The notes under the pieces were generated by a model. It was given only the letters and a program-made list of their open reading frames with translations, was not told the DNA's origin and did no database searches. From Stomorhina lunata (Eukaryota > Arthropoda > Insecta > Diptera > Rhiniidae), in NCBI GenBank assembly GCA_933228675.1, contig OW121741.1, positions 41,526,580 through 41,590,579 on the forward strand: a stretch of DNA of 64,000 nt. Direction: 5' to 3'. Made by a program: the position numbers and the translations under genes. Of the stretch, positions 10,760 through 22,145 are shown piece by piece; position 1 is the first letter of the stretch, and every line of letters starts with the position of its first letter.

Positions 10760-12280
10760 TATAAACAAGTAAGAGTGTTATATTTGGCTGTGCCGAATCT
10801 TATATACCCACCATCAAGTTGTGTTAAATTCAGAAACAGGGTGCAGCTAATTCAAAATCTGGCCCAAAACTGAAAAAATCGCTAAGCTAATTGATATTGT
10901 TGGTAAAACCTTTGAACTAAATTCGGTTGCAGTAGCTTTATAGTTCAACATTTAAAAATATTTTAGTGGTTTCCCCAGTATTTACTTTGATCAAAATTCG
11001 GTCTCATAACCGGGTATAGTTTTACATTAAAAAGTTGTTAAATACTTTTCGTTGTGCTTAATATGTAGTTAGGCTAAACACGTTAATAGTAATACGGCAG
11101 GTTCATATATTTCGTTAGGAGTTCCTAATACATTCATCATATATAAAGTCTGGGCTGAACATTGCTTGATGCCTTTCTAATTTCATAGGTGCAATCTTAA
11201 TAAAATGAACGTACCTCCAAATCTTTTTGATTGTAGATATAAAAAGGGGATGTTATATATATAAGAATTATAGCCAAATGTTGACCGATTGTAACAAAAT
11301 TTTACACACTGGCTGGTATATATATAGGGATTGCAAAATTTAGTTGCAAAATTTAGTGGCCATAGCTATCATAGTTTCTAATTTAATAGCTTTTAACTGG
11401 CCTTTGCTAAAATTTTTGGTTTCCGTGAGTGTTTTTTATATAAAAGCTAAAGTCAAATATGGACTAATTCCTATAAAATTTGATAAACTGGTCAAAAATT
11501 GCATAAAACTTCACTATTTTAAATTTAATCGTCATAGCTATTACAATTGTATTCAATTTATCAGCATTAATGTGTTTCCCGGGGCGGGGTTATATAGGAG
11601 CTCTAACTAAATTTGAACCGATTTTGTCCCACACTGGCTGATATTGGCATATGACTTCTTTGTGCCTAATTTAGTCTTAGTAGCTTTTGTAGTTAAGCTA
11701 TCACGATTTTATCTGACGGACAGACGGACATAAATCCCCTTTTCTTTTTGAATTTTTGTGTTTTCGTAAGTTTTTTATATGGGAGCTAGGTCAAATGGTG
11801 ACCGATTGCGACAAAATTTTGCACACTGGCTGGCATTGATATAAGACTTTATTGTTCCAAATTTAGTGGTTATTTCTGTTATATTTTTAGATTCATTGGC
11901 ATTTAAGTGTATTTTAGGTGAAATTTAGGCTGTTTTTGTAAGTTTTTTGTATGGGAGCTATGGCTAAATATGAACCGATTTCGATAAAATTTTATATGCT
12001 GCCTAGTGGTTATGTAAGACTTCTATATACCAAATTTTGTCATCATAACTTTTATAATTTGTCATTTATTAGCAAATAAGCGATTAGCCTAGACGAGGTT
12101 ATGGTCAAATGTAAACCGATTTTGTCCAATTTCAATACCAAAATTTTCTCAGAGATGAAGAATAGTTCTACTAAGTTTTAGTGAGCTAGCTCCTTTCGTT
12201 TAGGCGTTATCGTGATTTCAACAGACAGACAGACGGACATCGCTCAATCGTCTTAGAATTTCATAAGGATTCAGAATATA

Positions 12281-13171
12281 TCGGGTGGTTAAATTTCAGG
12301 GGCCGATGTTGATTTTGAATAAAACACAAACTATTTAGGAAATTATTGTAATTTTATTTTATTATGATATATTGGTATTACTCAATTATGTATGGAGCAA
12401 CTGCCTCACCGGCCTCATTTTGGAAAAAATACGGCCCGATGATGCCGCCAGCACATAAACCGCACCAAACAGTCACTCTTTGTGGGTGCATTGGTTTTTC
12501 GACAATCACTCTTGGATCCTCATTCGCCCAAATGCGGCAATTCTGTTTATTGCCGAATCCACTGAGGTGAAAATGTGCCTCATCACTGAAAATGATTTTC
12601 TTCGAAAATTGATTATCCACTGTTGCCATTTCTTGTCACCATTCTGCCCATTCACGACGTTTGGAATGGTCAAGAGGCTTTAGTTCCTGAGCCAATTGCA
12701 CCTTGTAAGCGTGTAAATGCAAGTCTTTATGCATAATGTTCATCAACGACGAGCGTGAGAGGTGCAATTGTTGGGCACGACGACGAGTTGAGGTGGACGG
12801 CTCTTCAGCCACACTATCGAGAACAGCAGCAATATTTTCTGCAGTACGAGCTATACGAGCATGCACTGGTGTTCTCACATTTTCTACAGACCCGGTTTGC
12901 TCTAATTTTTCCACGGTTTTTGCGATTGTAAGCACATTTGAACGATAAAATTGACCAAAAAAATCACGAAGTGCACGATATGCATTTTGATTTGAACGCC
13001 CATTTTCATAACAAGTCTGGATAACTTTAACACGTTGTTGGATTGTGCATCTCTCCATGGTTCAAATTGAGTAAGTCTGAAATAGAGAAATATTAAATAA
13101 TATTTGGAAAAAAACTTGGCGTTTAGGTGTGGTTCACATTCAACATCGGCCCTTACAATTTAACCACCCTT
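12281..13171 (-). mobile_element. Internally deleted DD41D-type mariner
   Basis: The 891-bp copy has inverted repeats (GGGTGGTTAAATTTCAGG...; inverse CTTACAATTTAACCACCC) and a TA on each side (12279-12280, 13172-13173). Family A sequence resumes across it, so it inserted into an existing repeat. About 400 bp encoding the C-terminal third of the transposase are missing relative to the copy at 17183-18473. Confidence 0.85.
12378..13058 (-). pseudogene. Mariner transposase pseudogene (N-terminal two-thirds)
   Basis: It begins with an ATG at 13058 and shows helix-turn-helix DNA-binding sequence (RVKVIQTCYENGRSNQNAYR), HLSRSSLMNIMHKDLHLHAY and the first catalytic aspartate in IIFSDEAHFHLSG. A premature TGA at 12633-12635 replaces a tryptophan codon; the frame then continues to QNEAGEAV before the internal deletion. 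The second and third catalytic aspartates are absent. It is closely related to the pseudogene at 17300-18360 and more distantly to the intact transposase at 38069-39154. Confidence 0.85.
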
Positions 13172-13262
13172 TATTTAATTTTTCGTTTTTGAGCCAATAC
13201 TAAGGAAATTACAAACGGAATGACAATCTCAACGTACCCCCATTATTTTTGATGGTGGGTAT

Positions 13263-14252
13263 AAAAAAGGGATGTATTATATATATAAGAATTATAGCCA
13301 GATGTTGACCGATTGTAACAAAATTTGACACACTGGCTGGTATTTATATAAAGCTTATTTTTGCAAAATTAAGTGGCAATAGCTGTCACAGTTTATAATT
13401 TAATAGCTTTTAACTGGTCCTTGCTAAATATTTTTTTGGTTTCCGAGAGTGTTTTTCATATGAAAGCTATAGCCAAATATAGACCTATTCCTATAAAATT
13501 TAATTTACTGACCAATTGTTGCTTAAGACTTCTCTATTCCAAATTCAGTCGTCATAGCTATTACAATTGTACTCAATTTATCAGCATTCATGTGTTTCCC
13601 AGGGCGGGGTTATATGGGAGCTCTAACTAAATGTGAACCGATTTCGCCCATTTTCAGTACACAACTTTCGTTACATATCAAATATACTTCTGTAAATTTA
13701 TTTAAAAAAATCTAGCTTTTGTAGTTAAGGAGCTGTCGCGCTTTTATCTGACGGACAGACGGACATAAATCTCCTTTTCTTTTTATATTTTTGTGTTTCC
13801 GTAAGTTTTTTATAGGGGACCTATGGTCAAATAGTAACCGATTGTAACAAAATTTTGCACACAAGCTGGCATTCACTTCCTTCTGTAAAATTGTGTTGCT
13901 GTAGCCCTTTTCGTTAAGGCGCTATCGCGCTTTTATCTGACGGACAGACGGACATAAACCCCCTTTTTGTATTTTTGTGTTTCCATAAGTTTGTTATATG
14001 GGAGCTATGGTCAAATGAAATAGAAATAGAAATAAAAATTTTCTCAGAGATGAAGAATATTTTTAATAAGTTTCAGTGAGCTAGCTCCTTTCGTTTAGGC
14101 GTTATCGTGTTTTCAACAGACAGACAGACGGACATCGCTCAATCGTCTTAGAATTTCATAAGGATTCAGAATATATATCGTTTTTGAGTTTTGAGCCGAT
14201 ATTAAGGAAATCACAAACAATATACCCCCATTCTTTTTGATGGTGGGTATAA
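13263..14252 (-). mobile_element. HINE-A body unit in tandem with the previous one
   Basis: It starts directly at the end of the previous unit with AAAAAAGGGATGTATTATATA, the same junction sequence found inside other copies. It ends at TGATGGTGGGTATA (14239-14252). Contents are the usual GGGAGCT, ACACTGGCTGG and CAGACAGACGGACATCGC modules. Confidence 0.7.
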
Positions 14253-14263
14253 TAATTCAAATA

Positions 14264-14503
14264 AAACGTTTACGCTGTCTGGTTCATGTTGTGAGAATGG
14301 ATAATACTACTAAGTCAAAAAAATCATTTGAATATGAACCGGGTAATGGTTAATGTCGAAGGGGAAAATCAAAGCTTCAATGGAAAGGCCAGGTAGAAGT
14401 GGACACCTCGAAATTTGGTGTCAGAAATTCTAGAAGATGCGCTGAAGATCGAGTTGTTTGGAATTCTATTCTGTATTCGGCTTTTATTACAAACGTTCTG
14501 TAA
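14264..14503 (+). pseudogene. LINE reverse-transcriptase C-terminal remnant
   Basis: Conceptual reading gives KRLRCLVHVVRMDNTTKSKK and, after a stop and frame shift, KLQWKGQVEVDTSKFGVRN then RRCAEDRVVWNSI, ending at TAA 14501-14503. This matches the common tail of many non-LTR retrotransposon polyproteins (RLxWLGHVxRM..., then GRPKxRWxDxVExD...AxDRxxWR). Only the tail is present and it is broken, so it is non-functional. Confidence 0.68.
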
Positions 14504-15757
14504 TAGCCATTAAAGATAAAGTAAGTATTGTTGGTGGGTTGTCTGTAATAAGATAGAAGGTGTTGGATAATGAATAAACCAAATTATTCTACATAACTAA
14601 AAGATTTGAATTTCATTTCAGCCTAAAAAAGACTGGAACTGAAGATGTAAAGCGGTTCAAACCTTTTAAGGCTTATAGTAATTTTCCATAGTCGTTGGGA
14701 CTGTGGTTGACATTTTGTAGTCGAAATTTTTATCGAACCACAACGTCTCGTTGTCCCACATTTACACATGACACTGTAGGCACTTCTTAGAGAAGCTCCT
14801 GCTAGACTAGAAATTACATTAATGATATTTTTTTATGCAAAATACACTTGTCATTTAAATTGTTTCTTTATTATCCCGATGGCATATTTGTAAAAAATTA
14901 TTTTGTTAATAACTTTTTCTACACAGTTTTACATGTATTTGTTTTGTTAATTATTGCGCATTTTAATAAATGATCATAAAGATTTCTTGTGACTTCTATC
15001 ATTAAACATTTATTTTAATATTACGAACATTAACTATATTTACGGTCCGTTCAAAAAAAAAATTCATAATTATTCAAATGTTTTTGTGGCATTTTGAGAA
15101 GAAAATTTCGAACTGCAGCAGCAGTTAATTTTATAATGTTTGTTTTAATTATCTTTGGCGAAATAAATTATGCGAAATAATAAATTTATTATTTTCCAAC
15201 CATTTGCTGTGTCATTCTGTATGTCCGCTTGTCATTTTCACATAATTAATTACATTTATATCTAATTTAAAATGAAATAAAAATTGCAATTAAATAAACA
15301 AATACAAATACATAAGAATATTTGTATACGAGTATTCGAACGTACAAAAGTGGTCGTTTTGGTTGGTCCTGTTACAAATACAATTCAATAAATATTTGTT
15401 CATAAAATAAATGTTGGGGTTTTATTGGAAAAAACATGTTCAATAAAACTTCTGATATCGTAAAAAGTTATAAATTTTTAATATAATGTAAAATAAATTT
15501 GATTTTAAATAAAAGTTAATTTATTGACAAGCAAATTATTATTAAATTAATGGACTCAAATGTGCAATTGTATGAACGTGCGTTTGTTTAAGTTTACAAT
15601 TTAATAGTTTAAAGCTTAAAAATTTATTAGTAAAATAGTTTATTTAAATTTTAGAAAAAAGCTTCAAATGCCAAAGTGGAAAAAGAGGATAGCCAATACT
15701 AAACTTAATAAAATCTACTCTTTTGAATATTTACAATCAGAACGAGATCAAAATAAA
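14504..15757. other. AT-rich spacer, no gene recognised
   Basis: Long AT-rich sequence with no convincing reading frame, repeat ends or RNA structure. It may include UTR-like or intergenic host DNA. Confidence 0.4.
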
Positions 15758-16487
15758 AACAAGTAAGAGTCTTATATTCGGCTGTGCCGAATCTTATATA
15801 CCCATCTTTATGTAATTTTGTGTTTCCATAAGTTTTTTATATGGGAGCTATGGTCAAATGGTGACCGATTGTAACAAAACTTTGCACACTGGCTGACACT
15901 GACATAAGACTTCCTTGTGCCTAATTTAGTCGTAGTAGCTCTTGTAGTTAAGAAGCTATCACGATTTTATCTGACGGACAGACGGACATAAATCCCCTTT
16001 TCTTTTTGAATTTTTGTGTTTTCGTAAGTTTTTTATATGGGAGCTAGGTCAAATAGTGACCGAAATGAACACTGGCTGACATTAATATAAGACTTTCTTG
16101 TGCAAAATTTAGTGGTTATATCTGTTATACTTTTAGATTTATTGGCATTTAAGTGTATTTTAGGTGAAATTTAGGCTGTTTTCGTAAGTTTTTTGTATGG
16201 GAGCTATGGCTAAATGTGAAACGATTTTGATGAAATTTTATACGCTGCCTAGGGCTAATGTAAATCTTCTATATATACCAAATTTTATCAGCATAGCTGC
16301 TATAATTTGTCATTTATTAACAAATAAACGATTAGCCTAGACGAGGTTATACGGGAGCTATGGTCAAATGTGAACCGATTTTGCCCAATTTCAATACCAA
16401 AATTTTCTCAGAGATGAAGAATATTTTTGCTAAGTTTCAGTAAGCTAGCTCCTTTCGTTTAGGCGTTATCGTGATTTCAACAGACAG

Positions 16488-16537
<50 letters not shown>

Positions 16538-16673
16538 GGACATCGCTCAATCGTCTTAGAATTTCATAAGAATTCAGAATATATATCGTTTTTGGTTTTT
16601 GAGCCAATATTAGGGAATTACAAACGGAATGACAATCTCAATATACCCCCCATTCTTTTTGATAGTGGGTATA
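15758..16673 (-). mobile_element. HINE-A copy with intact hairpin end
   Basis: The hairpin end AACAAGTAAGAGTCTTATA is followed by TTCGGCTGTGCCGAA, a perfect 6-bp stem with a 3-nt loop, and TATACCCATC. The hairpin unit is short and joins the body almost at once. The copy ends at GATAGTGGGTATA (16661-16673). Confidence 0.75.
16481..16541 (+). repeat. (CAGA)n microsatellite
   Basis: About fifteen CAGA repeats with a few CGGA or CAAA variants, an expansion of the short GACAGACGGAC tract found in every family A body. Confidence 0.9.
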
Positions 16674-17182
16674 AAAAGGGGATGTTATATATATATAAGA
16701 ATAATAGCCAAATGTTGACCGATTGTAACAAAATTTTACACACTGGCTGGTATATATATAGAGCTTATTCTAACAAAATTTAGTGGCCATAGCTATCATA
16801 GTTTCTAATTTAATAGCTTTTAACTGGCCTTTGCTAAAATTTTTGGTTTCCGTGAGTGTTTTTTATATGAAAGCTAAAGTCAAATATGGACTGATTTCTA
16901 TAATATTTGATAGATTGATCAAAAATTGCATAAAACTTCCCTGTTTTAAATTTAATCGTCATAGCTATTACAATTGTATTCAATTTATCAGCATTAATGT
17001 GTTTCTCGGGGCGGGGTTATATGGGAGCTCTAACTAAATTTGAGCCGATTTTGTCCCTTTTCAACACACATCTTTTTCAAGACATCCAAAATACTTTTGT
17101 AAAAGTTTGTTCCTCTAGCTCTTTTCGTAATGGCGCTATCGTGCTTTTATCTGACGGACATAAACAACATTTCCTTTATGTA

Positions 17183-18473
17183 TAGGTTGGTTAAATTTCA
17201 AGGGCCGATGTTGATTTTGAGTAAAACACAAACTATTTAGGAAATTATTGTAATTTTAGTTTATTATGATATATTGGTATTATTCAATTATGTATGGAAC
17301 AAAATATCGGCCAAATGGGGGCCGCGACCACGGCGGCACACCTCCATCCGATGGTCCAAATTTTCGATGACCCTGAGGCATAATGAAGGTTCTATGCCGT
17401 TAATGTGCCGACTTATCTCATCCTTTAGATTTTGAATTATTGCTGGCTTATCGACGTACACCTTTTCTTTTAAATAACCCCAAAGAAAAAAGTCCTACGG
17501 TGTCAAATCACATGATCTTGGCGGCCAATTGAAATCGCCATTACGTGAGATAACACGGCCATTGAATTTGTTGCGCAAAAGAGCCATTGTTTGGTTAGCT
17601 GTGTGGCAAGTGGCACCGTCCTACTAAAACCACATATCGTCGACATCCATATCTTCCAATTCGGGCCATAAAAAGTTCGTTTTCATCTCACGATAGCGAA
17701 CTCCATTTACAGTAACTTCCTGGCCGGCCTTATTTTGGAAAAAATACGGCCCGATGATGCCGCCAGCCCATAAATAGAACCAAACAGTCACTCTTTGTGG
17801 GTGCATTGGTTTTTCTACAATCACTCTTGGATTATCATTCGCCCAAATGCCGCAATTCGGTTCATTGACGAATTCACTGAGTTGAAAATGTGCCTCATCA
17901 CTAAAGAAAATTGATCATCCACTGTTGCCATTTCTTGCCACCATTCTGCCCATTCACGACGTTTGGAATGGTCAAGAGGCTTTAGTTCTTGAGCCAATTG
18001 CACCTTGTAAACGTGTAAATGTAAGTCTTTATGCATAATGTTCATCAACGACGAGCGTGAGAGGTGCAATTGTTGGACACGAAGACGAGTTGAGGTGGAC
18101 GGCTCTTCAGCCACACTATCGCTAACAGCAGCAATATTTTCTGCAGTACGAGCAGTACGAGCATGTACTGGTGTTCTCACATCTTCTACAGACCCGGTTT
18201 GCTCGAATTTTTACACGATTTTTGCGATTGTACGCACATTTGGACGATCAAATTGACCAAAAAAATCACGAAGTGCACGATATGCATTTTGATTTGAACG
18301 CCCATTTTCATAATAAGTCTGGATAACTTTAACACGTTGTTGGATTGTGCATCTCTCCATGGTTCAAAATGAGTAAGTCTGAAATAGAGAAATGTCAAAT
18401 AAAATTCGGAAAAAAACTTGGCGTTTAGGTGTGGTTCACATTCAACATCGGCCCTTACAATTTAACCACCATT
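17183..18473 (-). mobile_element. Near full-length dead DD41D-type mariner
   Basis: A 1291-bp element with the same inverted repeats as the copy at 12281 (GGTTGGTTAAATTTCAAGGG; inverse TTACAATTTAACCACC), flanked by TA (17181-17182, 18474-18475). Unlike that copy it keeps the transposase 3' region. Confidence 0.85.
17300..18360 (-). pseudogene. Mariner transposase pseudogene (full length, frameshifted)
   Basis: The ATG is at 18360. Conserved pieces read in several frames: TVENIR-type N-terminus, VHARTARTAENIAAVSDSVA, LHLSRSSLMNIMHKDLHLHV and LAQELKPLDHSKRREWAEWW. The first catalytic block has lost its start (a deletion near 17905). Then come MIVEKPMHPQRVTVWFYLWA and GGIIGPYFFQNKAGQEVTVN. A stop falls in the second catalytic block (about 17620). 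The C-terminal W-P-P-R-S-x-D segment is still visible at about 17500-17530. Multiple frameshifts make it inactive. Confidence 0.8.
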
Positions 18474-19265
18474 TATTTTTGTGTTTCCATTAGTTTTTCA
18501 TATGGGAGCTATGGTCAAAAGGTTTGCACAAAATTTTGCACACTGGCTGGCATTGACATAAGACTTCCTTGTGCCTAATTTAGTCTAAGTACCTCTTGTA
18601 GTTAAGAAGCTATCACGATTTTATCTGACGGACAGACGGACATAAATCCCCTTTTCTTTTTGAATTTTTGTGTTTTCGTAAGTTTTTTATATGGGAGCTA
18701 GGTCAAATGGTGACCGATTGCAACAAAATTTTGCACACTGGCTGGCATTGATATAAGACTTTCTTGTGCAAAATTTAGTGGTTATATCTGCTATGCTTTT
18801 AGATTTATTGGCATTTAAGTGTATTTTAGGTGAAATTTAGGCTGTTTTCGTAGGTTTTTTGTATGGGAGCTATAGCTAAATGTGAACCGATTTTGATGAA
18901 ATTTTATATGCTGCCTAGGGCTAGTATAAAACTTATATACACCAAATTTTATCAGCATATCTGCTATAATGTGTCATTTATTAACAAATAAGCAATTAGC
19001 CTCGACGAGGTTATACGGGAGCTATGGTCAAATGTCAACCGATTTTGTCCAATTTCAATACCAAAATTTTCTCAGAGATGAAGAATATGTTTACTAAGTT
19101 TCAGTGAGCAAGCTCCTTTTGTTTAGGCGTTATCGTGAATTCAACAGACAGACAGACGGACATCGCTCAATCGTCTTAGAATTTCATAAGGATTCAGAAT
19201 ATATATCGTTTTTGGTTTTTGAGCTAATAATGAAGAAATTACAAACGGAATGACAATCTCAATAA

Positions 19266-19414
19266 CAAGTATGAAAAGGTATAGTCGGTCAATTTCGAGA
19301 CTTATATCATTCCGGCGAAGGGCCTAATATGGGAGCTAGAGTGAATTGTGGACCGATTGTTACCAAGTTTTGGTTATTGGTTCGTATTTATCTTATATTC
19401 TTAAACGAGCAATA

Positions 19415-19485
<71 letters not shown>

Positions 19486-19929
19486 CTTCTGCAATGAAAC
19501 ATTCTTAATCTCAAATCACAGTAAAATTCTTAAATGGTGTCGATCAGTGCAAAACAAAAATAGAAAAGAAAGAGAAACGAATGAGTATTGCAAAATCAAG
19601 TTTGGTGTTACAACTCAATTCGAATAAAGAAAAATGAGAAGAGAATCAAAACATTGTTTGTTTCATTTACAACGTGTGTTTTTTTCTTTCATGTATATTA
19701 AGAGAGTAACACTAAAAATTCTAAAAACAATCTAAGTTAATGAATGACAGTTGCACATTCCCTTCTTTAAGTGAATTATTAATTGCTAATTAAAAAACAT
19801 TTTTTGTGAAAGAAGTGATTGATTAATTGATAATTTTTTTTTTTTTTGTGAAAGAACAAAAAATTAAGAGGTTAGTATACATATATTTTTAATATTCTGT
19901 ATTTGCATAATAATAATAATAATAATAAT
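19266..19929. repeat. (TA)n microsatellite in unassigned sequence
   Basis: A run of about thirty TA repeats lies at 19418-19480. The rest is AT-rich DNA with a (ATA)n tract at 19908-19930. An open frame across the TA run is low complexity (YIYIYI) and not a gene. Confidence 0.8.
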
Positions 19930-21300
19930 ATTTTGTATTTACCATAAAAATGGTTAATTTTGAAAATTTCACATAAAAATGGTCCATTTTGAAAATTTGC
20001 CATAAAAATAATAAATTTTGAAAATTTCCGATAAAAAATAGTAAATTTTGAAAATTTTCCATAAAAATGGGAAATTTTGAAAATTTGCAATAAAAAAGGG
20101 AAATTTTGAAAATTTCCGATTAAAATGGTCAATTTTGAAAATTTGCCATAAAAATGGGAAATTTTGAAAATATCCGATAAAAATGTAAATTTTGAAAATT
20201 TCCCATAAAAATGGTAAATTTTAAAAATTTCCCATAAAAATGGTAAATTTTGAAAATTTCCCATAAAAATGGTAAATTTTGAAAATTTCACATAAAAAAG
20301 GGAAATTTTGAAAATTTCCAATTAAAATGGTCAATTTTGAAAATTTGCCATAAAAATGGTAAATTTTGAAAATTTCACATAAAAATGGTCAATTTTGAAA
20401 ATTTCCCATAAAAGTAGGAAATTTTGAAAATAAGAATGGGAAATTTTAATATTTTCCCAGTTTTATGGGAAATATCTAAAATTTTCTCATATTAATGCGA
20501 AAATTCTAAAATTTACCATAAAAATGGGAAATTTTAAAAATATCCCTTAAAAATAGGAAATTTTAAAACTTTTCCATAAAAATGGAAAAATTGAAAAACT
20601 TAAAAGTTTTCCTTTTTAAAATATCTGTTTTTTAGGATATTTTAAAAATTTCCCATTTTTATTAGAAATTTTAAATTTTTTTCCCATTTCTATGGGAAAT
20701 TTTCCTTTTTATTCGAAATTTCAAAAATTTTATTTTTAAAAATTTCCTATTTTTATAAGAAGTTTTAAAAGTTCAAATTTTTGTAAGAAGGTTTCAAAAT
20801 TTTCAATGTTTATGGGAAATTTCCAAAATTTCCCATTTATATAGGATATTTTAAAAACTTCCCTTTTTGATGGGAAATTTTTAAATTTTCCTATTTTTAT
20901 GGAAAATTTTCAAAATTTCCGATTTCATATAAAAAATAAAATTCCTGCTCTAAAAAATCAATTTTTAAAGATATCGCTCAGAAATTGCTTAAAAAATTTA
21001 ATCACAAAATAAAAAGCAGTCATTGCTTGATATAATATTAAATCAAAATAACTGTCACATATTGATTGATATAATAAAAATCAAACTTTATTGGAAATTT
21101 TAAAAATTTTAAAAATGTGAAATTTTCAAAAATTACCACTTTTACGGGAAATTTTGAAAATTTCCCATTTTTATGGCATGTTTTTAAAAGTTATTATTTT
21201 TATCGGAGATTTTCAAAATTTCCCATTTTTATGGCAAATTTTCAATATTTACCATTTTTACGGGAAATTTGTAAAATTTCCCATTTTATGGGATTTTTTT
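19930..21300. repeat. 28-bp AT minisatellite that reverses orientation
   Basis: From about 19930 to 20600 the unit is roughly CCATAAAAATGG followed by GGAAATTTTGAAAATTTCC variants, period about 28 bp. From about 20640 to 20930, and again at 21085-21295, units appear mainly as the reverse complement. Each unit is made of two near-palindromes. A 149-codon frame through the first part (minus strand) only repeats FSKFTIFMGNFQN-like peptides and is an artefact of the repeat. Confidence 0.85.
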
Positions 21301-22090
21301 TTGCTATGATTTGTATAAATTGTGTTTCTTATATTCAATTTTGTGTTTTATTACTGTTATAAGATGTCATCAACTGAAACTGATTCCCTCGATGTGACAA
21401 TGTCAAGTAATACCAATGGCCTCTTAAACTTTGGACCATAAAACGTCCTATTTGTCATAATATTCCGTTGAAAATCCGTTTAAATTACATATGTATATAA
21501 TTTACATAAATATTTTATAACTAGACAAAACTGTTGAAAAGTCTGATAATTTGCAATATACACAAATATAAAACAAAAGTATATTTTATTTTATTATAAC
21601 TTTAAAAATTATATATATATATAATTCCCCGACAACATTCCAATTGGAACAAGGGGTACTTTAAAAATTAGTAAAGAATTAATTAATTTTAGTTTTGTAT
21701 ACATTGAATGTATTCTTATGTTTTAATTATTTAATAATTTTCTTAAGAACTTTTAAGTTAAATAAAAAATAAAAATAAGAAAGTAAACATTAATTTTATT
21801 TTTTTTTTTTTTCATTTCAACGCAAAAATGTTTATATACCTACAAATGAACTCGAATGATTCGTGTTAATTCGATATTTTATGAAACAAAACTGTGATTG
21901 CTGAAATTGTTTGTTGTCGTGTCGAGTTTTTTACTCTCAACAGTTCTCTACAGTTCTCTTGTGTGTTTTTTTTAATTTTGTGTCTTTTTTGTTTCTACAC
22001 GAATTTGATTCGCGTGAACAAAAACGAATAAAGAGTTGAATCTAAAAAAAAGCGAATGTGTTGAAAAGCTTTTCAAATGTTTTGATGCAG

Positions 22091-22098
<8 letters not shown>
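21301..22098. other. AT-rich spacer, no gene recognised
   Basis: No convincing ORF, repeat terminus or RNA gene. A short TA run lies at 21612-21622. Confidence 0.4.
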
Positions 22099-22138
<40 letters not shown>

Positions 22139-22144
22139 TATATA
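22099..22144. repeat. (TA)n microsatellite
   Basis: About twenty TA repeats with one CA interruption, directly before the family C element. Confidence 0.9.
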
Positions 22145-22145
22145 G

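Larger units (their letters stand above)
10764..13262 (-). mobile_element. HINE-A composite: hairpin unit plus body unit, split by a mariner
   Basis: The hairpin end is AACAAGTAAGAGTG with TTTGGCTGTGCCGAA (normally TTCGGC/GCCGAA), followed by TATACCCACCATC. A junction at about 11242 (GATTGTAGATATAAAAAGGGG) joins the hairpin unit of about 480 bp to a body unit, which runs to GATGGTGGGTATA at 13262. The body is interrupted at TA 12279-12280 by the mariner at 12281-13171. Confidence 0.75.
16674..19265 (-). mobile_element. HINE-A body units interrupted by a second dead mariner
   Basis: This continues from the previous copy through the same AAAAAGGGGATGTTATATAT junction. It is broken at TA 17181-17182 by the mariner at 17183-18473, then runs to ACAATCTCAATAACAAG at about 19265. 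The right terminus (GGTGGGTATA) is missing, so the copy is truncated. Confidence 0.7.

Noticed and set aside
11344..17037. Similar 85-88 codon frames (FLVSVSVFYxKAKVKYGLIPIKF) in several family A copies (11344, 13373, 16783, 31020, 34764)
   Set aside because: Recurrence follows from the repeat itself; copies differ by indels and stops and there is no ATG-led domain. Noted in case the module derives from an old coding sequence.
19872..20321. 149-codon minus-strand open frame with FSKFTIFMGNFQN-like repeats
   Set aside because: It is the translation of a 28-bp AT minisatellite whose period keeps all frames open; no other protein features.
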